Assembly (NCBI RefSeq): GCF_947499215.1
Contig: NZ_CANMNI010000001.1
Span: 62,001 to 126,000, forward strand
DNA from: an uncultured Pontibacter sp.
GTDB taxonomy: Bacteria; Bacteroidota; Bacteroidia; Cytophagales; Hymenobacteraceae
Length of the DNA: 64,000 nucleotides
Reading direction: 5' to 3'
The translations under genes were made by a program, and so were the position numbers. This document shows, in pieces, positions 35,827 through 42,988 of this stretch (the stretch's first letter is position 1; the number at the start of each line of letters is the position of its first letter). The notes beneath the pieces are model-generated. The model worked only from the letters and a program-made list of their open reading frames with translations. It was not told the origin of the DNA and did no database searches.

Positions 35827-36723
35827 GTGGATATACCAAAAGGAAAGCTCATTGCCATTGGCGGAAACGAAGACAAAGGCTCTTACCCTAACCCGAAGAC
35901 CAAAAAAAAGTATTATCTGGACTTCTTCGAGCTCGGTATTTTGAAGCGCTTTCTGAGTGAGATCCCTGCTAAGAAGCCGACCATCGAGGTGATTACCACC
36001 GCATCGCTCATACCCGAGGAAGTGGGTGAGCGCTATGAAAGCGCTTTTGGCATTCTTGGCTGTGAAGGTGTTAATATGATGCACATTCGGGAAGAGGAGG
36101 ACGCCCTTAAGGAAGAGTATATTGAGCGTATTCGAAAAGCGGATGGCGTTATGTTCAGCGGAGGCGACCAGTCCCGACTGACACGTATATTCGGCGAAAC
36201 GGAATTTCTGGAAATTATAAATAACCGCTACTGGAACGAAGAGTTTGTGGTCGCGGGTACGAGCGCCGGCGCCATGGCCATGTCCGAGATTATGATCAAG
36301 GGCGGCAGTTCTACAGAGGCGCTTCTCAAGGGCTCCGTTAAGATCGGACGAGGCTTCGGTTTGATCGGTGGTGTGATCATTGACTCGCACTTTGTTATCA
36401 GGGGGCGCTTTGGCCGATTGATGGAGGCTGTGGTGACCCACCCGAAAACGGTTGGCATCGGCTTGGGAGAAGACACAGGCGTGCTCATTACTGAAGGACA
36501 CATGATTGAGACCATCGGCTCTAACCTAGTGGTGGTCGTGGACGGACACGGTGTGAACTACACGAATATAACAGACATATCACCCGGCAAACCCGTTGCC
36601 ATAGCCGGCATGATGATGCATGTCCTAGCCAAGGGCAATGTATTCAATATTAATTCCCGAGAGTTTTTCAGGGACATGAAATCGCTTGAGAAGGATATCG
36701 TAGCCTCCGAAACACAGTCTTAA
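35827..36723 (+). CDS. cphB: Cyanophycinase (peptidase S51)
   Basis: The GTG at 35827 is the likely start, since GKLIAIGGNEDKG follows directly. The 298-residue protein has the S51 features: the nucleophile Ser in VAGTSAGAMAMSE near residue 145, the FSGGDQSRLTRIF loop before it, and the GLGLIGGVIIDSHF-like stretch (GRGFGLIGGVIIDSHF). Cyanophycinase cuts the Asp-Arg storage polymer into beta-Asp-Arg dipeptides. Its stop overlaps by 4 bp the stop of the convergent isoaspartyl peptidase gene, whose product would finish the breakdown. A cyanophycin synthetase is not in the window. Confidence 0.92.
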   Translation: MDIPKGKLIAIGGNEDKGSYPNPKTKKKYYLDFFELGILKRFLSEIPAKKPTIEVITTASLIPEEVGERYESAFGILGCEGVNMMHIREEEDALKEEYIERIRKADGVMFSGGDQSRLTRIFGETEFLEIINNRYWNEEFVVAGTSAGAMAMSEIMIKGGSSTEALLKGSVKIGRGFGLIGGVIIDSHFVIRGRFGRLMEAVVTHPKTVGIGLGEDTGVLITEGHMIETIGSNLVVVVDGHGVNYTNITDISPGKPVAIAGMMMHVLAKGNVFNINSREFFRDMKSLEKDIVASETQS

Positions 36724-37646
36724 TCTTTATAGATAGACACGATACCCTCTTGTCCGCTTACCCGACAGCCTCTGTACATACCCTCTGAGTTAAAGGGTAG
36801 GGCTATGTTTCCTTTGCCGTCCACGGCGATCAGGCCGCCTTCGCCACCAAACTTCACCAGCTTGTCCAACACTACTTTATCACAAGCCTCCTGTAAGGTA
36901 TAGCCCTTGTACTCCATGAGGCAGGACACATCGTAAGCCACCACCGCTCTGATAAAGAACTCGCCATGACCCGTGCAGGAAATGGCGCAGGTCCGGTTGT
37001 TGGCATAGGTTCCGGAGCCGATAACAGGGCTGTCCCCAATGCGATTGTAGTTCTTGTTCGTCATGCCGCCGGTAGATGTGGCGGCTGCCAAATCGCCGTT
37101 TGTGTCACGTGCCACGGCCCCTACTGTTCCAAATTTACGGTCTTCGGTATGGTCGAGCATAAAAATGTCGGTGTCGCGCACGTCGCGAAACTGCTTGTAG
37201 CGATGCGGGTCATAAAAATACTCCTCCGGCTCAAAGGCGATACCATACTTGCGGGCAAACTCCTCCGCCCCGTAGCCGCTCATAAACACATGGTCCGAGT
37301 GTTCTAGGATTGCTCGGGTCAAACTGATAGGATTGCGGATGCTGCGAACACCGGCCACGGCCCCGGCTTCTAGGGTTTTACCGCACATGATGGCGGCATC
37401 CATCTCGTGCTTTCCCTCCTTGGTGAAAACGGAGCCTTTGCCCGCGTTGAACAAAGGGGAGTCTTCGAGGCGGGCGACGGCCACCTCCACCGCATCGAGG
37501 GCGGAGCCACCTTTACTGAGAATTTTGTAACCTTCATCGAGCGCGTAGGATAAAGCGGCCTTGTAGGCTTTTTCGAGTTCGGGTGTCATGGAGGCCGGTG
37601 TAATGGTGCCCGCTCCTCCGTGTATGGCAATAGCTAAGTCAGACAT
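36720..37646 (-). CDS. Isoaspartyl peptidase / plant-type L-asparaginase
   Basis: A 308-residue Ntn-hydrolase. The autoproteolytic Gly-Thr is in FGTVGAVARDTNGDLAAATSTGGMTNK near residue 170, with IAIHGGAGT at the start and SCTGHGEFFIRA later, all standard. It cleaves beta-aspartyl dipeptides, including beta-Asp-Arg from cyanophycin. Tail to tail with cyanophycinase, with overlapping stop codons and no room for a terminator. Confidence 0.93.
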   Translation of the reverse strand: MSDLAIAIHGGAGTITPASMTPELEKAYKAALSYALDEGYKILSKGGSALDAVEVAVARLEDSPLFNAGKGSVFTKEGKHEMDAAIMCGKTLEAGAVAGVRSIRNPISLTRAILEHSDHVFMSGYGAEEFARKYGIAFEPEEYFYDPHRYKQFRDVRDTDIFMLDHTEDRKFGTVGAVARDTNGDLAAATSTGGMTNKNYNRIGDSPVIGSGTYANNRTCAISCTGHGEFFIRAVVAYDVSCLMEYKGYTLQEACDKVVLDKLVKFGGEGGLIAVDGKGNIALPFNSEGMYRGCRVSGQEGIVSIYKD

Positions 37647-37772
37647 GGTAAATGGGTGCGTTTATGTAGGGTCCTACGCCCGATAGCGCCCTCCTGTTTT
37701 AGTAGTGCCCTTTTAAGCTAAAAATTTCCTGTCACTGCCATCTTTTCAGGTCCTCGAAAGGAGAAGATTTTG

Positions 37773-37780
37773 TATATTTG
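37773..37780 (+). promoter_or_regulatory. -7 box of the DUF3127 gene
   Basis: TATATTTG matches TAnnTTTG fully and lies 36 bp before the ATG at 37817. The upstream -33 region is not clear. Confidence 0.55.
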
Positions 37781-37816
37781 TACTTAGATCAATCTATTAA
37801 TTCTAAAGTTTATTTT

Positions 37817-38194
37817 ATGTCGTTTGATATTCAAGGAAAGCTGTATGAAGTGTTTGAAGAGCAGCAAGTAAGTGAGAAGTTCAGAAAGCGTGAGTTTGTG
37901 CTGGAGATTCCTGACGGACAGTACACGCAGTACTGCAAGTTTCAGCTAACGCAGGACAAGTGCAGTCTGATCGATTCGTATAAGCAGGGCGATGAGATCA
38001 AAGTTACTTTCAACCTTACCGGTAAGCCTTTCACTAAAAACGGCCAGACCATGTATTTTACAAACCTACAGGCTTGGCGCGTAGAAGGCGCAGCGGCTGG
38101 CGGTGGTTTTGGTGCACCAGCCGGAGCTCCGGCACAAGAATCAGCAGCTCCTTCTTTCTATAGCAGCGAAGCGGACAACGATCTGCCTTTCTAA
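37817..38194 (+). CDS. DUF3127 domain protein, OB-fold single-strand-binding-like
   Basis: The ATG at 37817 is preferred because the upstream in-frame codons lie across the -7 box. The 125-residue product starts with SFDIQGKLYEVFEEQQVSEKFRKREFVLE, the DUF3127 core with an SSB-like OB fold, and ends in a Gly/Ala-rich linker and an acidic tip EADNDLPF that resembles the SSB C-terminal peptide (acidic, ending in Pro-Phe). It may bind DNA or recruit replication proteins. A terminator follows. Confidence 0.88.
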   Translation: MSFDIQGKLYEVFEEQQVSEKFRKREFVLEIPDGQYTQYCKFQLTQDKCSLIDSYKQGDEIKVTFNLTGKPFTKNGQTMYFTNLQAWRVEGAAAGGGFGAPAGAPAQESAAPSFYSSEADNDLPF

Positions 38195-38212
38195 TAAAAT
38201 ATTGCGTAAAAG

Positions 38213-38242
38213 AAAGCGGGCCCCTTCAGGCTCGCTTTTTTT
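38213..38242 (+). terminator. Intrinsic terminator after the DUF3127 gene
   Basis: AGCGGGCC pairs with GGCTCGCT (one mismatch) and a run of seven T follows. Confidence 0.75.
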
Positions 38243-38344
38243 ATGCTTATAAATTTACGGCCCTAGAAGGCCGCAAAACTAAAAGGGCTTCCCCGACTTA
38301 TCATATTTATAAGGTATAGCTAGTATATCAGAACTCTTCTCACT

Positions 38345-38965
38345 ATGGACGATTTACAGCGACTGATCTGGCAGGGCGAAAACGATCAGGTAGATTTCAA
38401 GCAGCGCGTCACACAGCCCGACAAGATAGCCCGCACGCTGGTGTCGTTTGCCAATACCCGTGGTGGCGTCATTCTGATCGGAGTGAAAGACAACGGGAAT
38501 CTAGTCGGTATAGACCCTGATGAAGAAAAGCACACGCTGGAGCTGGCGGCAGACTTTTACTGCGATCCGCCTTTGCACCTGCTATATGAGGAGGTGGAAC
38601 TAGACGGACATACGATTTTGAAAGTGACTGTGCCCGAAAGCAGCCATAAACCGCACTTCGCTAAAGTGAAGGAAAATGACTGGCGTGGCTATGTGCGGGT
38701 GAAGGACACGAGCGTGCAGACCAGCAAGATGGTGAACAAGGCGCTGGAAACCGAGGAACCTGCTTTTGAGCGTATACCTTTGGACCGCCATGAACAGGCG
38801 GTGCTGGATTATCTCGCGCTAAACCGCCGCGTAACGCTGCGGCAGTATACGAAAATAGCCAATCTATCCGAGCGGAGGGCTTACCGCATGCTTGTGAAAC
38901 TGGTGATCCACGGCTACCTGCGCCTGCACGATAAAGAAAAAGAGGAGTATTATACCTTGAGTTAG
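38345..38965 (+). CDS. AlbA_2 (Schlafen-type) domain putative DNA-binding protein
   Basis: The 206-residue protein begins with the AlbA_2 signature EFKxx-like NDQVDFKQRVTQPDKIARTLVSFANTRGGVILIGVKDNG, followed by YCDPPLHLLYEEVELDGHTILKVTVPES. The C-terminal third (HEQAVLDYLALNRRVTLRQYTKIANLSERRAYRMLVKLV) reads as a winged helix. Bacterial AlbA_2 proteins are annotated as putative transcriptional regulators or ATP-binding proteins. It is a single gene without close neighbours in the same direction. Confidence 0.85.
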   Translation: MDDLQRLIWQGENDQVDFKQRVTQPDKIARTLVSFANTRGGVILIGVKDNGNLVGIDPDEEKHTLELAADFYCDPPLHLLYEEVELDGHTILKVTVPESSHKPHFAKVKENDWRGYVRVKDTSVQTSKMVNKALETEEPAFERIPLDRHEQAVLDYLALNRRVTLRQYTKIANLSERRAYRMLVKLVIHGYLRLHDKEKEEYYTLS

Positions 38966-39064
38966 TGCTATCCTATTACCGCCTACTTAGAACAATGGGA
39001 TATCTAGTCCTAATTAATAACGTCAATTCTTGGCAAAACAAATAGACGAAGCGATATCTGGATT

Positions 39065-39213
39065 CTCCCCTTGAGGGGAGCCAGAGGGGTATTCGCCGCT
39101 GCGGGAAAAATTGCAAATTGATCAACTACTGGCCTTTTTAACTTTGTAAGCTAAACCCCTATTGACCCTTGGTCGCAAGCTTCGAACTCCCGTTCTCACT
39201 TGTCCTCAAGGGG
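39065..39213. repeat. Possible degenerate inverted-repeat element (REP/MITE-like)
   Basis: CTCCCCTTGAGGGGAG (39065-39080) is a short hairpin, and CCTCAAGGGG at 39204-39213 is the inverse of its CCCCTTGAGG. The 150-bp segment between them has no ORF. Such CCCCTTGAGG hairpin words are seen as dispersed repeats in Bacteroidota genomes, which I recall but cannot check here. Confidence 0.4.
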
Positions 39214-39222
39214 ATACTTTTG

Positions 39223-39711
39223 CTAGTACTTAACAGACCTAGTGCTCAGATCCAGTTTTATCTCATTGCCCTTCTCATAATATTCGGTATGAGTCAGTTG
39301 GCCGGCGCGGTTGTATACCTCCCATGTGCCGAACCAGAAATAGTGGATGGTGCGCTCCGTCTCCACCACACGCGCCATACCTTTCTTTTCCAGCTCTCCG
39401 TTGTCATGAAACAGCTTAATCAGGTATTCATTCGTGTGGGGTTTGTGATACTCGATCTTCCGAATACTGCCGTCCGGGTAGTAATAGCGCCATTTGCCCC
39501 GCTCCTTTCCGTGCTTAAATCGGCCATTGCGCAGCAACGTGGCGTTGTCAGACAGGTATAGTTTCCAGCGGCCATGATGCCGGCCCTCTTTGTCAAAGCG
39601 ATTGATTTTAAAAGGCCATACTCCCTTCTTGGGCTTAGGTTGAGCCTGCAATGCTAGCGGCAATAGTAAGAGCAGAATAATTCCATAGATATAGCATCGT
39701 TTCATAAGCAT
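39223..39711 (-). CDS. Secreted MORN/YwqK-like repeat protein
   Basis: The 162-residue protein starts with a signal peptide (YGIILLLLLPLALQAQP). A second Met at 39705 is an alternative start. The mature part has repeating GxxxGxWxxYxxxG-like units (EGRHHGRWKLYLSD, HGKERGKWRYYYPDGSIRKIEY, YFWFGTWEVYNRAGQLTHTEYY), as in MORN or YwqK-type proteins. Function unknown, probably periplasmic or surface bound. Confidence 0.75.
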   Translation of the reverse strand: MLMKRCYIYGIILLLLLPLALQAQPKPKKGVWPFKINRFDKEGRHHGRWKLYLSDNATLLRNGRFKHGKERGKWRYYYPDGSIRKIEYHKPHTNEYLIKLFHDNGELEKKGMARVVETERTIHYFWFGTWEVYNRAGQLTHTEYYEKGNEIKLDLSTRSVKY

Positions 39712-39985
39712 CTGTTATTGACTTTTGAGTGGAATTGACTATACAGTTTCACGCAATCTGGCAGCTTCTGTTATAAGCAAAGCTAAGAATTTTTATTTTA
39801 TTAACTAAATAATTAGTTATACTGATTTATTCTATAAACGGTTATGAATCAATATGCTATAAAATAGTTTTTCTTACAGGCTGTAACAAGGCCTGTGCGT
39901 GAAGGAAAATACTGGCTTTTAAAGATAGACTTATCACTATGTGTTTGCGTAAAAAGAGAAAGTCCACCCTTTTAACCCTGCCCTT

Positions 39986-41401
39986 ATGCCTAGAAAAACA
40001 AAGACCCAAGAGGAAAAGACCGATACTATTTCACGCACGGCCAGCAAAGTAAAAGCCCCGACAGACGCCAAGCCCGCAAACCCCAAGGGGAAAAAGATAT
40101 TCGTACTTGACACCTCTGTCATACTCTATGACCACAGCGCGGTGCAGAACTTTCAGGAACATGATGTAGCCATCCCTATCACGGTGCTCGAGGAGCTCGA
40201 CAATTTCAAAAAAGGCAATGACATCAAAAACTTCGAGGCCCGCGAGTTCATCCGTTTTATCGATAAGCTTTCGTCAGAGCATATGCTGCAGGAGTGGATC
40301 CCGCTCAACGGCAAAACCAAAGGCAAGTTTAAGGTGATGATGAATGGCAGCGCCAATTTGGATGCCACCAAGATCTTTGGGGACAAGAACGACCACCACA
40401 TTCTCAACTCGGCCCTGCACATGCAGCAGGATTACCCGAAAAGCAAAGTGGTGTTGGTGACCAAAGACATCAACCTGCGTCTGAAAGCCCGCTCTCTGAA
40501 TTTGATTGCCGAAGACTATGAAACAGGCAAAATTCAGGATGTTGCCGGGCTGTATACCGGCAGCGATACGCTCGAAGAAATCGACCCTACTGTCATCAAC
40601 GACCTCTACGAAAAGGGAACCAGCGAGAGCGGTAAGGTTATGAAAGCCACCCCGGCCGATAACCACTTTTATGTGCTCAAGAGCTTTAAAAATTCCGTCC
40701 TCTCCTACTATAATCCAGCTGACGATCAGTTTGAGCGGGTTGACAAACAGAGCGCCTATGGGGTGAAGCCGCGCAATGCCGAGCAGACCTTCGCCATGCA
40801 CGCATTGCTCAACCCGCGCATCAAGCTGGTGAGCATACAAGGGGTGGCAGGTACGGGTAAGACCCTGCTGGCCTTGGCGAGTGCCTTGGAGCAGCGCCGC
40901 GATTACAAGCAGATCTACTTGGCAAGGCCCATCGTGCCGCTCAGCAACAAAGACATCGGCTACCTTCCCGGCGATATTAAATCGAAGTTGAATCCTTACA
41001 TGGAGCCGCTTTGGGACAACCTGAAGTATATACAGAACCAGTACGCTGAGAACAGCAAGGAATACCAGAAGGTGCGGGAACTGATCGAACTGGAAAAGCT
41101 GATGATCACGCCGCTGGCTTATATCAGAGGTCGCAGCCTTTCCAACATCTACTTCATTGTAGACGAGGCGCAGAACCTGACGCCGCACGAGGTGAAGACC
41201 ATTATCTCCAGAGCGGGTGAGAATACCAAGATCGTATTTACGGGCGACGTCTACCAGATCGACACGCCTTACCTTGACTCGCAGAGTAATGGTCTCTCCT
41301 ACCTCATAGACCGGGCTAGAAACCATCCGCTCTATGCGCACATCACCCTACTCAAAGGCGAACGCTCTGAACTGGCCAATTTGGCCAACGAACTGCTTTA
41401 G
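39986..41401 (+). CDS. PIN-PhoH family protein (PhoH2-like)
   Basis: The 471-residue protein has a lysine-rich leader, an N-terminal PIN domain (FVLDTSVILYDHSAVQNFQEHD, ILEELDNFKK-like, NDHHILNSALHM) and a C-terminal PhoH ATPase with Walker A GVAGTGKTLLAL near residue 290, Walker B IVDEAQNLTPHEVK and the SLSNIYF motif. PIN-PhoH proteins are ATP-dependent RNA-processing enzymes (helicase plus ribonuclease). It stands alone, ended by a strong terminator. Confidence 0.95.
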   Translation: MPRKTKTQEEKTDTISRTASKVKAPTDAKPANPKGKKIFVLDTSVILYDHSAVQNFQEHDVAIPITVLEELDNFKKGNDIKNFEAREFIRFIDKLSSEHMLQEWIPLNGKTKGKFKVMMNGSANLDATKIFGDKNDHHILNSALHMQQDYPKSKVVLVTKDINLRLKARSLNLIAEDYETGKIQDVAGLYTGSDTLEEIDPTVINDLYEKGTSESGKVMKATPADNHFYVLKSFKNSVLSYYNPADDQFERVDKQSAYGVKPRNAEQTFAMHALLNPRIKLVSIQGVAGTGKTLLALASALEQRRDYKQIYLARPIVPLSNKDIGYLPGDIKSKLNPYMEPLWDNLKYIQNQYAENSKEYQKVRELIELEKLMITPLAYIRGRSLSNIYFIVDEAQNLTPHEVKTIISRAGENTKIVFTGDVYQIDTPYLDSQSNGLSYLIDRARNHPLYAHITLLKGERSELANLANELL

Positions 41402-41418
41402 TTATACCTGAAGAACGC

Positions 41419-41453
41419 AAAAGACCGCGGCTATACCTTAGTCGCGGTCTTTT
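41419..41453 (+). terminator. Intrinsic terminator after the PhoH gene
   Basis: AAAAGACCGCG pairs perfectly with CGCGGTCTTTT around a 13-base loop. Confidence 0.85.
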
Positions 41454-41553
41454 GCTTTACTGCTTATTTCGGATGCTGTATTGCAAGCTATTGCAAAGGG
41501 ATCTAACAGTTAATTGTAATATCAGCAGGAGCTAATAATAAAGGCTTGACCCA

Positions 41554-42108
41554 TTATCTTGTGGTTCTGGCCGCCATGGCTGGCTCAAACAGAGCCTGTA
41601 GCGCCAGCAGGCTCTGTTCGGTTTCCTGCTCCGTCCTGAGCTTTTTGAAGAAGCCCCTATACCTGTCGTAGGGCTCGTCTGTAGAGCGGGCTTTCTGGTG
41701 CCACACTACTTTAGTGCCGCCTTCCACAGGCTCCAAACTGAAAATCCCGATGGTTTCGAAGAGCTCGCCTTTCGTCTGCTGTTTGTAGTAAAGCTGGGAG
41801 GGTGGCGTGCTCTCGGTGAAGTGCATCTGCACCATCCCCACTTTGTCGCCGTGCCACTGCTGCGACGCCCCTTTTCCCGCCATCGGGCCGCCATAGAGTC
41901 GGATCATGGTCGGGTCGTAGTCCTTGTTCCAAGCATTCCATTTTTCCCATTGGGTTGGGTTATTCAGTAAAGGGAACACATGTTCCGGCTTCGCTTTCAC
42001 CACGATCGACCTACTGACTTCGTAGGAGTCAGGTACCAGAAAGGAACCGAAATAGACTGCAGCCGCTGCTATCAGCAAGGACACCAGTAGAATGAGCGAC
42101 GCTTTCAT
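41554..42108 (-). CDS. SRPBCC/polyketide-cyclase family protein
   Basis: The 184-residue protein has one N-terminal membrane helix (ILLVSLLIAAAAVYFGSFLV) and a START/SRPBCC fold: VSRSIVVKAKPEHVFPLLNNPTQWEKWNAW at the start and a long C-terminal helix. This fold binds hydrophobic ligands; the ligand is unknown. The membrane anchor suggests a position at the inner membrane. Confidence 0.85.
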   Translation of the reverse strand: MKASLILLVSLLIAAAAVYFGSFLVPDSYEVSRSIVVKAKPEHVFPLLNNPTQWEKWNAWNKDYDPTMIRLYGGPMAGKGASQQWHGDKVGMVQMHFTESTPPSQLYYKQQTKGELFETIGIFSLEPVEGGTKVVWHQKARSTDEPYDRYRGFFKKLRTEQETEQSLLALQALFEPAMAARTTR

Positions 42109-42305
42109 ATACTTTGCGACATGCCTGTAAGAGTATGGGATAATTTGTTGTTAAAGGTACACCAATTTAAAGGAGAAAAAACCACAGTGTCAAGCAAGTG
42201 CAAAAGATTATTTTTGAATCTAAAAGTGTGCTATTTTAGTCTCAGTAGCCTACTGATACCAAATCGCAGCCAATGCCGTATAAGACGCAAACAAAAGACA
42301 AAAAC

Positions 42306-42755
42306 ATGATTCAAGATCTTATAAATAAAGGCCTACAGCTGTCTAAGAACAGCCTATTTCAGAAATTGTTAGGAAAAGCTGGCGGACTTATGTCCAAACC
42401 CGTCAAACTAGGAATGCTTCTGACTGCCGCCTATGGCAAGTTAGTGGACGTAGACAGCGACAAGAGCGGTTTCGATCAGGTGAAAGAGGTGATGCAGACC
42501 TTCATCCGGCTTGTGAAAGCATATATCAATGGTAATTACCGCGATGTGTCTAAAAAATCGATGCTTGTGGGCGTGGCGGTACTGCTATACCTTGTTACGC
42601 CACTCGATGTGATCCCAGACTTTATACCTGTCATCGGTTTTCTGGACGACATCAGCCTGATGGCTTGGTTCATTGATTCCTTCCAGAAAGAGATCACCAA
42701 TTTCAAAGCTTGGGAGAGTAATAAGAATTTTGAACCGACAATTGGTACGTTGTAG
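42306..42755 (+). CDS. YkvA/DUF1232 family membrane protein
   Basis: Starting at the ATG at 42306 the protein has 149 residues. Its centre carries the DUF1232 signature LLYLVTPLDVIPDFIPVIGFLDDISLMAWFI, a helical hairpin in the membrane. Function is unknown. It lies just before a repeat element with inverted ends. Confidence 0.88.
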   Translation: MIQDLINKGLQLSKNSLFQKLLGKAGGLMSKPVKLGMLLTAAYGKLVDVDSDKSGFDQVKEVMQTFIRLVKAYINGNYRDVSKKSMLVGVAVLLYLVTPLDVIPDFIPVIGFLDDISLMAWFIDSFQKEITNFKAWESNKNFEPTIGTL

Positions 42756-42766
42756 AGTTTGGGAGT

Positions 42767-42929
42767 TATACCTGTAGGGACAGGTCGAGACCTGCCCGCG
42801 CATTAGACTAATCTATGCAACTGGATCTAATAGTTGGGCAGACTTTTTTTCTCCGTTAGTAGGGTACCGTACTTCGTGGGGTGCTTCTTTGCACGATTGG
42901 ACAGGTCGCGACCTGTCCCTACAGGTATA
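42767..42929. repeat. REP/MITE-like element with 21-bp inverted ends
   Basis: The two ends of this 163-bp segment are inverted copies: TATACCTGTAGGGACAGGTC at 42767 and its reverse complement ending at 42929. The right end contains a perfect 20-bp palindrome (GGACAGGTCGCGACCTGTCC at 42899-42918), the left end a slightly altered one. The middle has no ORF. The layout is that of a paired REP (REPIN) or a small non-autonomous element, inserted between the YkvA and S46 peptidase genes. Confidence 0.75.
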
Positions 42930-42988
42930 CCTTTAAACTCATATTTCTTCCTTATCTTCGGCTTTCAAAACCAACACATAAACTAACC

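Noticed and set aside
35680..36501. Minus-strand frame opposite cyanophycinase
   Set aside because: Antisense shadow; no family features, while the plus strand shows the complete S51 signature.
40274..41341. Long open frame on the minus strand opposite the PhoH gene
   Set aside because: It mirrors the codon pattern of the plus-strand gene, has no recognisable domain or start signal, and the PhoH reading is unambiguous.
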